From contig NZ_CALUAK010000005.1 of assembly GCF_943914015.1 (NCBI RefSeq), forward strand, positions 1 through 48,590: a stretch of DNA of 48,590 nt. Reading direction: 5' to 3'. The notes under the pieces are model-generated. The model was given only the letters and a program-made list of their open reading frames with translations. It searched no databases and was not told where the DNA came from. A program made the translations under genes and the position numbers. This DNA comes from an uncultured Corynebacterium sp. (GTDB lineage: Bacteria > Actinomycetota > Actinomycetes > Mycobacteriales > Mycobacteriaceae). The stretch's first letter is position 1. Each line of letters begins with the position of its first letter. Below are positions 24,898-32,990 of the stretch, in pieces.

Positions 24898-25106
24898 ACG
24901 TGGAGTTGGAAAACTAAGGCCACCGTAAACGCAACCGTAAACAACGCCTAAAGTCAACGCCACGAGGACATAAAAGAAGACGGAAACAACAAGCTTCACA
25001 TGGGCTATTCCGTCGCCTTCCTCACACAGGTCTGAACGCCTCAGTAAGGCGAACGACAGTTTTCCAACAAAACACGAACTGCACAACAAATTTCAAGGAG
25101 ATAAAC

Positions 25107-26114
25107 GTGACTGTACGTGTAGGTATTAACGGCTTTGGTCGTATTGGCCGTAACTTTTTCCGCGCTGTTCTCGAGCGTGGTTCCGACCTGGAAATCGTGT
25201 CCGTCAACGATCTGACCGACAACAAGACCTTGGCTCACCTGCTCAAGTACGACTCCATTCTTGGCAAGCTCTCCGATGACATTACCTACGACGATGAGTC
25301 CATCACCGTCGACGGCAAGCGCTTCATCGTTCATTCCGAGCGCGACCCCAAGAACCTCAAGTGGGGCGAGGAGAACGTGGACATCGTTATCGAGTCCACC
25401 GGTATCTTCACCGAGCGTTCCGCTGCTGCAGCCCACCTCGAGGCTGGCGCCAAGAAGGTCATCATCTCTGCACCGGGCAAGAACGTTGACGCAACCTTCG
25501 TCGTTGGCGTGAACCACACCGACTACGATCCCGAGAACCACGTCATCGTGTCCAACGCATCCTGCACCACCAACTGCCTCGCTCCCGTGGCAAAGGTGCT
25601 CAACGATACCTTCGGTATTGAGCGTGGCCTCATGACCACCGTTCACGCTTACACCGGTGACCAGCGCATCCACGACGCCCCGCACCGCGACCTGCGCCGT
25701 GCCCGCGCCGCTGCTCAGAACATCGTTCCGACCTCCACCGGCGCTGCTAAGGCTGTCGCCCTGGTTCTCCCGGAGCTCAAGGGCAAGCTGGACGGTTACG
25801 CACTCCGCGTTCCGGTCATCACCGGCTCCCTCACCGACCTCACCATCGATGTCGCCAAGGAGACCACCGTTGAGGAGGTCAACGCTGTGGTGAAGAAGGC
25901 TGCTGAGGGCGAGCTCAAGAACGTTCTCGGTTACACCGAGGATCCGATCGTCTCCACCGACATCGTCACCGATCCGCACGGCTCCATCTTCGACGCTGGC
26001 CTCACCAAGGTTATCGGTGGCACCCAGGTCAAGATCGGTTCCTGGTACGACAACGAGTGGGGCTACACCAACCAGCTCGTTCGCCTGACCGAGTTCATGG
26101 CTGCAAAGTTCTAA
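25107..26114 (+). CDS. gap: Glyceraldehyde-3-phosphate dehydrogenase
   Basis: The enzyme oxidises glyceraldehyde 3-phosphate to 1,3-bisphosphoglycerate in glycolysis. The 335-residue protein begins VRVGINGFGRIGRNFFRA (NAD-binding) and has catalytic Cys153 in SNASCTTNCLAP. Asp-containing SVNDLTD indicates NAD use. GTG 25107 has a strong ribosome site AAGGAG (25095-25100). Codon use is highly biased, as for a highly expressed gene. It ends at its own strong terminator, separating it from pgk-tpiA. Confidence 0.98.
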   Translation: MTVRVGINGFGRIGRNFFRAVLERGSDLEIVSVNDLTDNKTLAHLLKYDSILGKLSDDITYDDESITVDGKRFIVHSERDPKNLKWGEENVDIVIESTGIFTERSAAAAHLEAGAKKVIISAPGKNVDATFVVGVNHTDYDPENHVIVSNASCTTNCLAPVAKVLNDTFGIERGLMTTVHAYTGDQRIHDAPHRDLRRARAAAQNIVPTSTGAAKAVALVLPELKGKLDGYALRVPVITGSLTDLTIDVAKETTVEEVNAVVKKAAEGELKNVLGYTEDPIVSTDIVTDPHGSIFDAGLTKVIGGTQVKIGSWYDNEWGYTNQLVRLTEFMAAKF

Positions 26115-26193
26115 GAGCAGGTTCATAAACCAAGTACATATCCTCGTGCCAAACGGAAAACGTGGCGAGGAACTGCCTTAGGCTTTTTGCTCA

Positions 26194-26236
26194 AGCCCCG
26201 CATCCTGGCACTACGCGAGGGTGCGGGGCTTTTTGG
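26194..26236 (+). terminator. Rho-independent terminator after gap
   Basis: AGCCCCGCATCCT (26194-26206) pairs with AGGGTGCGGGGCT (26218-26230), one G-U pair, followed by TTTTTGGG counting the last stem T. Confidence 0.88.
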
Positions 26237-26315
26237 GTCAGCACGTGTTGTTACACCGCGACCCTCCCGCAATTAACGCGCCCATACACTTTCTTTACAA
26301 ACAAGGAGTATCTAT

Positions 26316-27533
26316 ATGGCTGTTAAGCAGCTGAAAGACCTCATCGAGGCCGGTGTAGAGGACCGCTACGTCCTCGTCCGTTCTGACTTCAACGTCCCGC
26401 TGGATGATGATCGCAACATCACCGACAAGGGTCGCATCACCGCCTCCCTGCCCACCCTCAAGGCGCTTGTCGACGCTGGTGCCAAGGTGGTCATCATGGC
26501 TCACCTCGGTCGCCCGAAGGGTGAGGTTAAGCCCGAGTTCTCCCTCAAGCCCGTTGCTGAGGCTCTGAGCGAGGAGCTTGGCCAGTTCGTTGCTCTCGCT
26601 GGCGATGTGACCGGCGAGGACGCACACGAGCGCGCCAATGGCCTCAACGCAGGCGACGTGCTCCTGCTGGAAAACGTTCGCTACGATCCCCGCGAGACCT
26701 CCAAGAAGGAGGAGGAGCGCGCAGAATTCGCCGATGAACTTGTCGCCCTCGTCCCCGGTGGTGCTTTCGTGTCCGATGGTTTCGGTGTTGTCCACCGTGC
26801 CCAGACCTCCGTCTACGATGTTGCCAAGCGCCTTCCGCACTACGCAGGCGAGCTCGTGAACAAGGAGATCTCTGTTCTCGGCTCTGTGGCTAAGGATCCG
26901 AAGAAGCCGTACGCTGTTGTGCTCGGCGGCTCCAAGGTTTCTGACAAGCTTGGCGTTATTGAGGCTCTGGCAACCAAGGCAGACAAGATCATCATTGGTG
27001 GTGGCATGTGCTACACCTTCCTCAAGGCTCAGGGCTACAACGTAGAGAAGTCCATGGTGGAGGACGACATGGTCGACACCTCCAAGAAGCTTCTCGAGCA
27101 GTACGGAGACAAGATCGTGCTCCCCGTTGACCTTGTCTGGGCAGACAAGTTCGACAAGGATGCCGAGAAGAAGATCGCTGATCTCGATAACCCGCCGGCA
27201 GGCTGGCTGTCCCTCGACGTGGGACCGGAGACGGTGAAGAAGTACGCAGAGGCGCTGTCCACTGCTAAGACCATCTTCTGGAATGGTCCGATGGGCGTCT
27301 TCGAGTTCGAGAAGTTCTCCGACGGCACCCGCGGTGTCGCAGAGGCCATCATCGCTGCAACTGAAAACGGTGCATTCTCCGTCGTCGGCGGTGGCGACTC
27401 CGCTGCCTCCGTTCGTACGCTGGGTCTGCGCGAGGATGGTTTCTCGCACATCTCCACCGGCGGTGGCGCATCGCTCGAGCTGCTCGAGGGCAAGGATCTG
27501 CCCGGCATCAAGGTACTGGAAGAGGAGAACTAA
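26316..27533 (+). CDS. pgk: Phosphoglycerate kinase
   Basis: The enzyme transfers phosphate from 1,3-bisphosphoglycerate to ADP. The 405-residue protein has YVLVRSDFNVPLDD near the N-terminus, VIMAHLGRPKG, LLLENVRYDPRE, and the C-terminal nucleotide-binding GGGDSAASVR and STGGGASLELLEG. ATG 26316 follows AAGGAG. It has strongly biased codons like gap. Two bases separate its stop from tpiA, so the two are co-transcribed. Confidence 0.98.
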   Translation: MAVKQLKDLIEAGVEDRYVLVRSDFNVPLDDDRNITDKGRITASLPTLKALVDAGAKVVIMAHLGRPKGEVKPEFSLKPVAEALSEELGQFVALAGDVTGEDAHERANGLNAGDVLLLENVRYDPRETSKKEEERAEFADELVALVPGGAFVSDGFGVVHRAQTSVYDVAKRLPHYAGELVNKEISVLGSVAKDPKKPYAVVLGGSKVSDKLGVIEALATKADKIIIGGGMCYTFLKAQGYNVEKSMVEDDMVDTSKKLLEQYGDKIVLPVDLVWADKFDKDAEKKIADLDNPPAGWLSLDVGPETVKKYAEALSTAKTIFWNGPMGVFEFEKFSDGTRGVAEAIIAATENGAFSVVGGGDSAASVRTLGLREDGFSHISTGGGASLELLEGKDLPGIKVLEEEN

Positions 27534-27535
27534 TC

Positions 27536-28291
27536 ATGGCACGTAAGCCGCTTATCGCAGGCAATTGGAAGATGAACAACGACCACCTAGAGGCCCTCAA
27601 GGAGGTTCAGGCGTTCGCGTTCGCACTGGAAAAGCACGACGATTACTTCGAAAAGGTCGACGCTGCCTTCCTCGTCCCGTTCACGGACATCCGCTCAGTG
27701 CAGGTGTTTGCAGAGTCCGAGAAGCCGAAGTTCACCTACGGAGCTCAGGACATCTCCACCCACGACAAGGGCGCATACACCGGCGAGATTTCCGGCACCA
27801 TGCTGAGCAAGCTGGGCTGCACCTACGTCATCACCGGCCACTCGGAGCGTCGTCAATACCACGGCGAGACCGATGAGCTCGTTGCTGAGAAGTCCCGCGT
27901 AGCCATCGAGAATGGTCTCACCCCGATCATCTGCGTAGGCGAGAGCCTGGATGTCCGCGAGGCGGGCAACCACGTGGAGTTCGTCGTCGAGCAGACGAAG
28001 AAGTCCATTGCGGGCATCAAGAACATCGAGGATGTCGTCATTGCCTACGAGCCCGTGTGGGCTATCGGCACCGGCAAGGTCGCAACTCCCGAGGATGCTC
28101 AGGAAGTCTGCGCAGCTATCCGAGACGTTGTGGGCGAGAACGTCCGCATCCTTTACGGTGGCTCCATGAAGGCAGAAACCGCTGCCGATCTCATCGCCCA
28201 GAAGGACGTCGACGGCGGACTCGTCGGTGGCGCTTCCGTCCACGGCGAGGATTTTGCCAAGCTCATCGCTAACGCTGCTGAGAGCCTGTAA
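27536..28291 (+). CDS. tpiA: Triosephosphate isomerase
   Basis: The enzyme interconverts dihydroxyacetone phosphate and glyceraldehyde 3-phosphate. The 251-residue TIM barrel has the active-site Lys in AGNWKMNND (residues 8-16), His in TGHSERRQY, Glu in AYEPVWAIGTG and the phosphate-binding YGGSMK. The gene follows pgk after 2 bp and is closed by a strong terminator. In C. glutamicum ppc comes next in the same run; here it does not. Confidence 0.98.
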   Translation: MARKPLIAGNWKMNNDHLEALKEVQAFAFALEKHDDYFEKVDAAFLVPFTDIRSVQVFAESEKPKFTYGAQDISTHDKGAYTGEISGTMLSKLGCTYVITGHSERRQYHGETDELVAEKSRVAIENGLTPIICVGESLDVREAGNHVEFVVEQTKKSIAGIKNIEDVVIAYEPVWAIGTGKVATPEDAQEVCAAIRDVVGENVRILYGGSMKAETAADLIAQKDVDGGLVGGASVHGEDFAKLIANAAESL

Positions 28292-28304
28292 CTAACGTCC
28301 GCTC

Positions 28305-28338
28305 AAAGCCTCTTCGGAATGTTCCGGAGAGGCTTTTT
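28305..28338. terminator. Terminator between tpiA and the convergent FAH pseudogene
   Basis: AAAGCCTCTTCGGAA (28305-28319) pairs with TTCCGGAGAGGCTTT (28322-28336), one T-G position, followed by TTGCATTT. A-rich bases on the other side give it some ability to stop minus-strand transcription too. Confidence 0.88.
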
Positions 28339-28342
28339 GCAT

Positions 28343-29258
28343 TTACGACCTTTGCATCCGGAATGTGTTGCTGATGGATCCTAGCTTGTCGACGATCACC
28401 TCGACGGTATCCCCATCAGTCACCCTCTCCTTGGGAGACCGAGCAAACCCCACGCCGCTGGGGGTTCCGGTAGCAATGACATCTCCGGGATTGAGTGGAT
28501 AGATATGGGACATGTACGACACGATGGTGGCGGGGGAGAAGACGAGGTCTGCAGAATTGCCACGCTGTTTTTCTATTCTATTGACGTTGGTGGTGGTGGT
28601 CAGTCCTGAGCCACACTCGTCCGGAGTTGTCACCCACGGTCCGAAGCCAGACGAGCGGTAAAATGACTTGCCTTGGTGCCACTGCACAGTAAGGTTCTGG
28701 TAGTCCCGCATCGTCGTATCGTTCATGATGGCAAATCCCGCGATGCCTTCCTCCGCGACGTTTTCATCGGCTTGGTAAACACGGCGACCGATGACGATGG
28801 CGAGTTCCCCTTCCCAGTCGATACTGCCGGTGGCATAAGAGGGGACAGACACATCAGCAAAGGGGGCTGCAACGGCATCAAAGAATTTCGTGAAGACGGT
28901 GGGGTAGGCGGGCAATTCGCGACCCATCTCCTCGATGTGGTGGCGGTAGTTCACGCCTACACAGATGATCTTCCGCGGCTCCAACACAGGGCAGAGGAGA
29001 TCTTCCCGGCGTATGTGTAGCACTGTGTTGCGGGCAGCGCTGTGAGACGTGCTACGGGATGCGGAGTACACGGACGTAAGGGAGTCCCTCCACGTCGGCA
29101 TTGCTAAGAAGGCTCGCCACGTCTCTAAAACCTGGAACCGGGAGCGCCTGCACCGTGTCCGGCGTACGTCCAGCCTCATCCAGATCACTGAGGATAATGG
29201 CGCACGTTGTGTGCTCTTCCGTGTCTGTTCCCGCCATGCGGATAGTTCCGAGCTTCAT
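28343..29258 (-). pseudogene. Fumarylacetoacetate hydrolase family protein, frameshifted
   Basis: FAH-family enzymes hydrolyse or isomerise acylpyruvates and related ring-cleavage products. The gene starts at ATG 29258-29256 behind a strong AAGGAG and encodes MKLGTIRMAGTD... to DVASLLSNAD, then hits a stop at 29052. The rest (from WRDSL on, including KIICVGVNYRHHIEEMGRELP, the metal-site DWEGELAIVIG and the C-terminal GDVIATGTPSGVGF) is in the next frame. Removing one C of the plus strand near 29093 (GAC GTGG to GAC TGG) joins them into one 304-residue protein reading NADWRDSL. The catalytic domain is otherwise intact, so the break is recent, a sequencing error, or tolerated. It occupies the locus where relatives have ppc. 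Confidence 0.85.
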
Positions 29259-29492
29259 CAGTGCTCCTTGCAAAATAGGATTGTTCGACATCTTCATTGT
29301 AAGAGTCGGGGGAGCAGCTCTGAGGGGTTTCAATATGGTGCCGACGGATTCGCGAAACACCAGCCCCGGAGACATCAGTCGGAAGAATCATAGTGTATAG
29401 TTAGTGCTTGCGCTTCAAGGTATGAACGCATAGGCTTCATATTTTCAGGAGTAGGACATTTCAGATCACCACCGTAAAGGATGAGTACGTAC

Positions 29493-29729
29493 ATGACCCT
29501 GGCACTTCAGATCATCTTCGTCATCGCAAGCCTGCTCATGACGATTACCATTCTCTTGCACAAGGGCAAGGGTGGCGGTTTGTCGAGCCTCTTCGGTGGT
29601 GGCGTACAGTCCAACCTCTCTGGTTCCACCGTCGTGGAGAAGAACCTTGACCGCCTGACCATCGTCATGGTTGTCATCTGGGTCGGCTGCATTATCGCGC
29701 TAAACCTAATCCAGTCCTACGGCCTCTAA
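29493..29729 (+). CDS. secG: Protein translocase subunit SecG
   Basis: SecG is the small non-essential subunit of the SecYEG channel. The 78-residue protein has two membrane helices (LQIIFVIASLLMTITILLH and LTIVMVVIWVGCIIALNLI) around the conserved cytoplasmic loop KGKGGGLSSLFGGGVQSNLSGSTVVEKNLDR, very similar to corynebacterial SecG. ATG 29493 matches the family start (MTLALQ); ATG 29481, with GTAAAGG abutting, would add four residues. A -10-like TATAGT (29396-29401) lies upstream. It has its own terminator. Confidence 0.95.
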   Translation: MTLALQIIFVIASLLMTITILLHKGKGGGLSSLFGGGVQSNLSGSTVVEKNLDRLTIVMVVIWVGCIIALNLIQSYGL

Positions 29730-29760
29730 AAACCCGCGTCGCCGTAGACTCGTAGATCTT

Positions 29761-29799
29761 TCCCGCTCCTCTGCTAAAGCAGCCAGGGGCGGGATTTTT
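29761..29799 (+). terminator. Rho-independent terminator after secG
   Basis: TCCCGC-TCCT-CTGC pairs with GCAG-CCAGG-GGCGGGA across 29761-29794 with small internal loops, TAAA at the tip, followed by TTTTTGC. Confidence 0.85.
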
Positions 29800-29929
29800 G
29801 CATCTCAAAAAGAATTTGTAGCACTGGTCTAAACTAACCTTTACCATCCCTATTTCCCGGCGCGGCGTGTGCTGTTGTCACGGAGAACCAAAGGACAAAT
29901 CAAAAGACCAACCAAAAAGCGAGGCGCCA

Positions 29930-31146
29930 ATGCGATACAAAACTCTTGGCTGGATCATCGTCGGTGCATTTATAGCACTACTCGCTTTGCCTTTTGTCCT
30001 CTTAGCAGCCGACCAAGCCTGGATTGGGGTCAAAAGAGCGGACATAGATACTCCAACACTTCCTTCTCAGGTTGCCGTTACAGGGGTGGCTGCCACGGAG
30101 GAAATGAAGGGAGGAAAAAACCTGTGGTTCCAGTCGCACAGTGACGGCACGTACGAAAGTGAGCTAAAGGATGGGTATTATTCCTCGCCCCTCGTGCGTG
30201 TGGGAAGCGGTGAATTCCTCTATGCGGACGATGAGCAACTTGTTTTCGCTCAGAACCTGCGCGGTGGGGAGGAAAGGCGGCTGCAGCCAGGCTACAAATT
30301 GGGCTACATGATCTCCGGGATCACCTCCGACAGTGGCGAACACGCCCTGGTGATGTCCAATCTGTCCTGGAACGATCCAACATCCCGCGAGAACGGAACT
30401 TATGTGTACACGCTGACAGATGGCGAAAGAGAAAAATCCATACTTCTGGATTATGAGGCATTCAGCAGCGTCGTTACCGATGACGGACAGGCACTCATCG
30501 TCACACCCGATGACAGCTTTTGGGGCTCTGCGTTACAACGTTCAGCTACGAAGAGGAAAAGAATACCGAGTGTCTCGAACCATTAGTTGGGAAGTACCTC
30601 AACGATCCCATAGTGGATGTCATTGACGGACGCGCGAAACTCTTTTCTGAATGGATCACAGATGAGCAGTCTAAGGGATGGGTTCTGTACGAGCAGACCG
30701 ACCGTGGATGGGAATTAGTAAACGAGCAACAAGCCACCGAAGAGACATCGCCGGGGAAGATGCTCGAATCGGAACGGAGCTTTACCAAAGAAGGGAAGGT
30801 GTATTGGTTTACCGAAGAACCAGGATTATCCTCGTTCGCATTTCCAACAAGGGAAGACTCAGAGCTGGAGATTCACCATGAGTCTCTAGCCGACGTGATG
30901 GACGGGGAGCTCATGTCGTTCACAGTCGACGGCGACATCATACACTGTGTGAGCGCCCGAAAGGACCAAGGGGAGGATGCACAGTTTGTCAGCTCGTTTA
31001 ACCTCAAAGATCTGGCTAAGCACACAGGCCCGTGGCTTATTCCTCGCACGTTTGAGACGCGCGGAATCTTTGACGTTCCCCGTCCCATCACGGTTATCTA
31101 CGTCACAGATGATGCCACACTGCAACAACTAGGTGTGACGAGATGA
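29930..31146 (+). pseudogene. Membrane-anchored extracellular protein of unknown function, frameshifted
   Basis: I do not recognise this protein. The first frame starts at ATG 29930 (GAGG at 29921-29924), encodes a short basic stretch and one membrane helix (LGWIIVGAFIALLALPFVLLA), then a soluble region to about TPDDSF and runs out at 30586. The second frame, open from 30520 to 31146, continues LGLCVTTFSYEEEKN to the end. One missing base at the run TTTTGGGG (30518-30525) explains the break; restoring it gives one protein of about 405 residues. Repeated short strand-like segments with Gly, Asp and aromatic residues suggest a beta-propeller-like outer domain (inference). It converges on pgl with only 5 bp between stops. 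Confidence 0.75.
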
Positions 31147-31151
31147 TCCAG

Positions 31152-31886
31152 CTAGTGCAGCTCTGAGGTGAGAACCTCGGTGCTGACCAAACGTGTCACC
31201 TCAGCAGCGGGACATTCCTCAACAGCAGCATCGCTAGACACGTTATCAAACGCTTCAGCCTTAGCTGCACCACTAATGAGAAGGATCGCCTTGTTCGCCC
31301 GTTCCACCGCAGAAAAAGTGAGTGTGAGGCGCTGTGCCGGAGGTTTCGGTGAATCCGTGACCGCAGTGACGAGCGAGTCGCGCGCTGCAAGGACAGGGTG
31401 GCCGGGGAACAGTGAGTTAACGTGACCATCCGGGCCAACGCCGAACAAGTGCACATCAAAGTGCTCCGGCAAAAGCTGCGCGTACTGCTGAGCCTTTTCC
31501 TCTAGGTATGCCTCGTCGGGGTTGCCGTCGAGGCTGTATGAGTGGATATTCTCGGCGGGAATCGGAACGTAATCGAGCAGAGCTTCCCGTGCTTGTCCCT
31601 CGTTTGAATCCGGGTGGGAGACAGCAACGTTTCGCTCATCGCCGAAGTACACGTGCGTAATCTGCCAATTGATCGCAGCGATGGGAAAGCTCTCGCGCTG
31701 TTGCTCTGCGGCCTGATGAAGCGCTAGGAGTCGCCGACACGTCTCAATTCCCGCAGTACCACCAGTCAAAACGAGATGCGCGGGGGATCCGTCCTGCTGC
31801 ACATCAGCAATCGTGTTTACCACAGCACGAGCGGCGTAGTCGCACATCTTGCGCAGCGATGGCTGATCAGTGTGGGTAAAAGACAT
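31152..31886 (-). CDS. pgl: 6-phosphogluconolactonase
   Basis: The enzyme hydrolyses 6-phosphogluconolactone, the second step of the oxidative pentose phosphate pathway. The 244-residue protein has LVLTGGTAGIETCRRL (phosphate binding), THVYFGDERNVAVSHPDSN and the catalytic LFGVGPDGHVNSLFPGH. It is the last gene of the run tkt-tal-zwf-opcA-pgl, 18 bp after opcA, and is called devB in older corynebacterial annotations. Confidence 0.96.
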   Translation of the reverse strand: MSFTHTDQPSLRKMCDYAARAVVNTIADVQQDGSPAHLVLTGGTAGIETCRRLLALHQAAEQQRESFPIAAINWQITHVYFGDERNVAVSHPDSNEGQAREALLDYVPIPAENIHSYSLDGNPDEAYLEEKAQQYAQLLPEHFDVHLFGVGPDGHVNSLFPGHPVLAARDSLVTAVTDSPKPPAQRLTLTFSAVERANKAILLISGAAKAEAFDNVSSDAAVEECPAAEVTRLVSTEVLTSELH

Positions 31887-31904
31887 GGTGCAAATCCTTT
31901 CGTA

Positions 31905-32879
31905 TTAGTCGGCTTCGAGGTAGGTGACCTTGGAAAGACCGTTGAGGGCACCCGCATAGGCCTGGTCTGGAACGAGGTGGCGCATTTCCTCGGATAGACA
32001 GTCCACATCGGGCCTGCGACCCTGCGCAATCTTTGTGACCGGGCCGTTGCCAATCGTCAATTCAATTGTCTCGGCATCGGCGACGGTGAGACGAACCGTA
32101 CCTGTTTCGCGTTCCAGAATAACTTCAGCAACCGGTATGGCGGGTAGACCGTTGCGATCGACTGGGTGGTCTGCGGACCCCCGAACCTCGCGGAAAACGG
32201 GTACCCCGAGGACGTCGGCAAGCCATCCGGCAGCAAGATCCACCGTGGGGCTTACCGCAAGACCGTACAACTTGGCGCTCTTTACCTGCTCAAACGGAGG
32301 CTGGTCGAGTGCAGAAGCCAGGATCCCACGCCACGGAGTAAGCCTGGACCAGCACAGATCGGAATCACCGGGAGTGTAGTTGGAACGCCGGCGATAAATC
32401 GCGTCCTCGGCAGGATCATAGAAAGAATCGGTGATGCGACGGGTAGCTAGGCGCCCGATCGGATCTTCCGCCGGATTCACCGGCGCTGATGCCGGCCACC
32501 ATGCGACAATCGGAGTATCGGGGAGGAGCAGCGGAGTGACGATGCTATCCAAATGCTCGGTGACCTCGCCGCGCAACTGCAGCCAGATGATTTCCGATGC
32601 GCCGGCATCCCCACCGACGTGGAGTTCCGCATCGATAATGGACGGAGGGTGCACGCCCAATGCGTGGGCTTCCTCCTGTGGCTCAAGGATGAGTACACGG
32701 GATGGATGCTCCTTGGAAGACGACGAAATCGTGTGGAATAGCTTGTCCTTGTTCGTCTTGCCATGGATGACCACAATGAGGGTGAGGACATGGTTGGCCC
32801 GGGGCTGCATGCCCGATGCCTCGATGTGCTCGATGGTGGAGGAAATTTCCCTCGTGGACGTGTTGCGCAAATGATGCAT
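31905..32879 (-). CDS. opcA: Glucose-6-phosphate dehydrogenase assembly protein OpcA
   Basis: OpcA is needed for full activity of Zwf; in corynebacteria and cyanobacteria it acts as a subunit or assembly factor. The 324-residue protein has the family segments NTSTREISSTIEHI at the start, VLTLIVVIHG, LLLPDTPIVAWWPASAPVNPAEDPIGRLATRRITDS and LTPWRGILASALDQPPF. The start ATG 32879 fits the family N-terminus. It lies 111 bp after zwf and 18 bp before pgl, always beside zwf. Confidence 0.96.
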   Translation of the reverse strand: MHHLRNTSTREISSTIEHIEASGMQPRANHVLTLIVVIHGKTNKDKLFHTISSSSKEHPSRVLILEPQEEAHALGVHPPSIIDAELHVGGDAGASEIIWLQLRGEVTEHLDSIVTPLLLPDTPIVAWWPASAPVNPAEDPIGRLATRRITDSFYDPAEDAIYRRRSNYTPGDSDLCWSRLTPWRGILASALDQPPFEQVKSAKLYGLAVSPTVDLAAGWLADVLGVPVFREVRGSADHPVDRNGLPAIPVAEVILERETGTVRLTVADAETIELTIGNGPVTKIAQGRRPDVDCLSEEMRHLVPDQAYAGALNGLSKVTYLEAD

Positions 32880-32990
32880 AGTGCTATTTTCCTCCGTTCG
32901 ACGCGATGAGATGAAGTGACGATGAGGCCACAGTAGTCACAGCGGCAGGAGCGAGTGTGGCTCCGCCGTGGACAGGGGATACTCCGTTCA

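Larger units (their letters stand above)
24435..25106. other. Long regulatory region upstream of gap
   Basis: The 672 bp contain no credible gene. They hold a GlxR-like site (24650-24665), a cluster of CGGGC-type repeats between 24778 and 24846 including a CGGGCA/TGCCCG inverted pair (24797-24802 with 24820-24825), a 12-bp-period repeat (ACCGTAAAC at 24922 and 24934) and a TATAAA -10 candidate (24892-24897). The length and content suggest complex control of gap. Confidence 0.6.

Noticed and set aside
25041..26126. 361-residue minus-strand frame opposite gap
   Set aside because: Antisense shadow of gap, with repetitive VGDDV-type composition caused by codon bias.
26295..27449. 384-residue minus-strand frame opposite pgk
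   Set aside because: Antisense shadow of pgk for the same reason.
28343..29188. 281-residue FAH protein starting MIWMRLDVRR
   Set aside because: That N-terminus is not family sequence; the true start with AAGGAG is at 29258 in the other frame.
29824..29850. DtxR-box-like sequence (CTAAACTAACCTTTACC)
   Set aside because: Only one half resembles the TTAGGTTAGSCTAACCTAA consensus; the dyad is not present.
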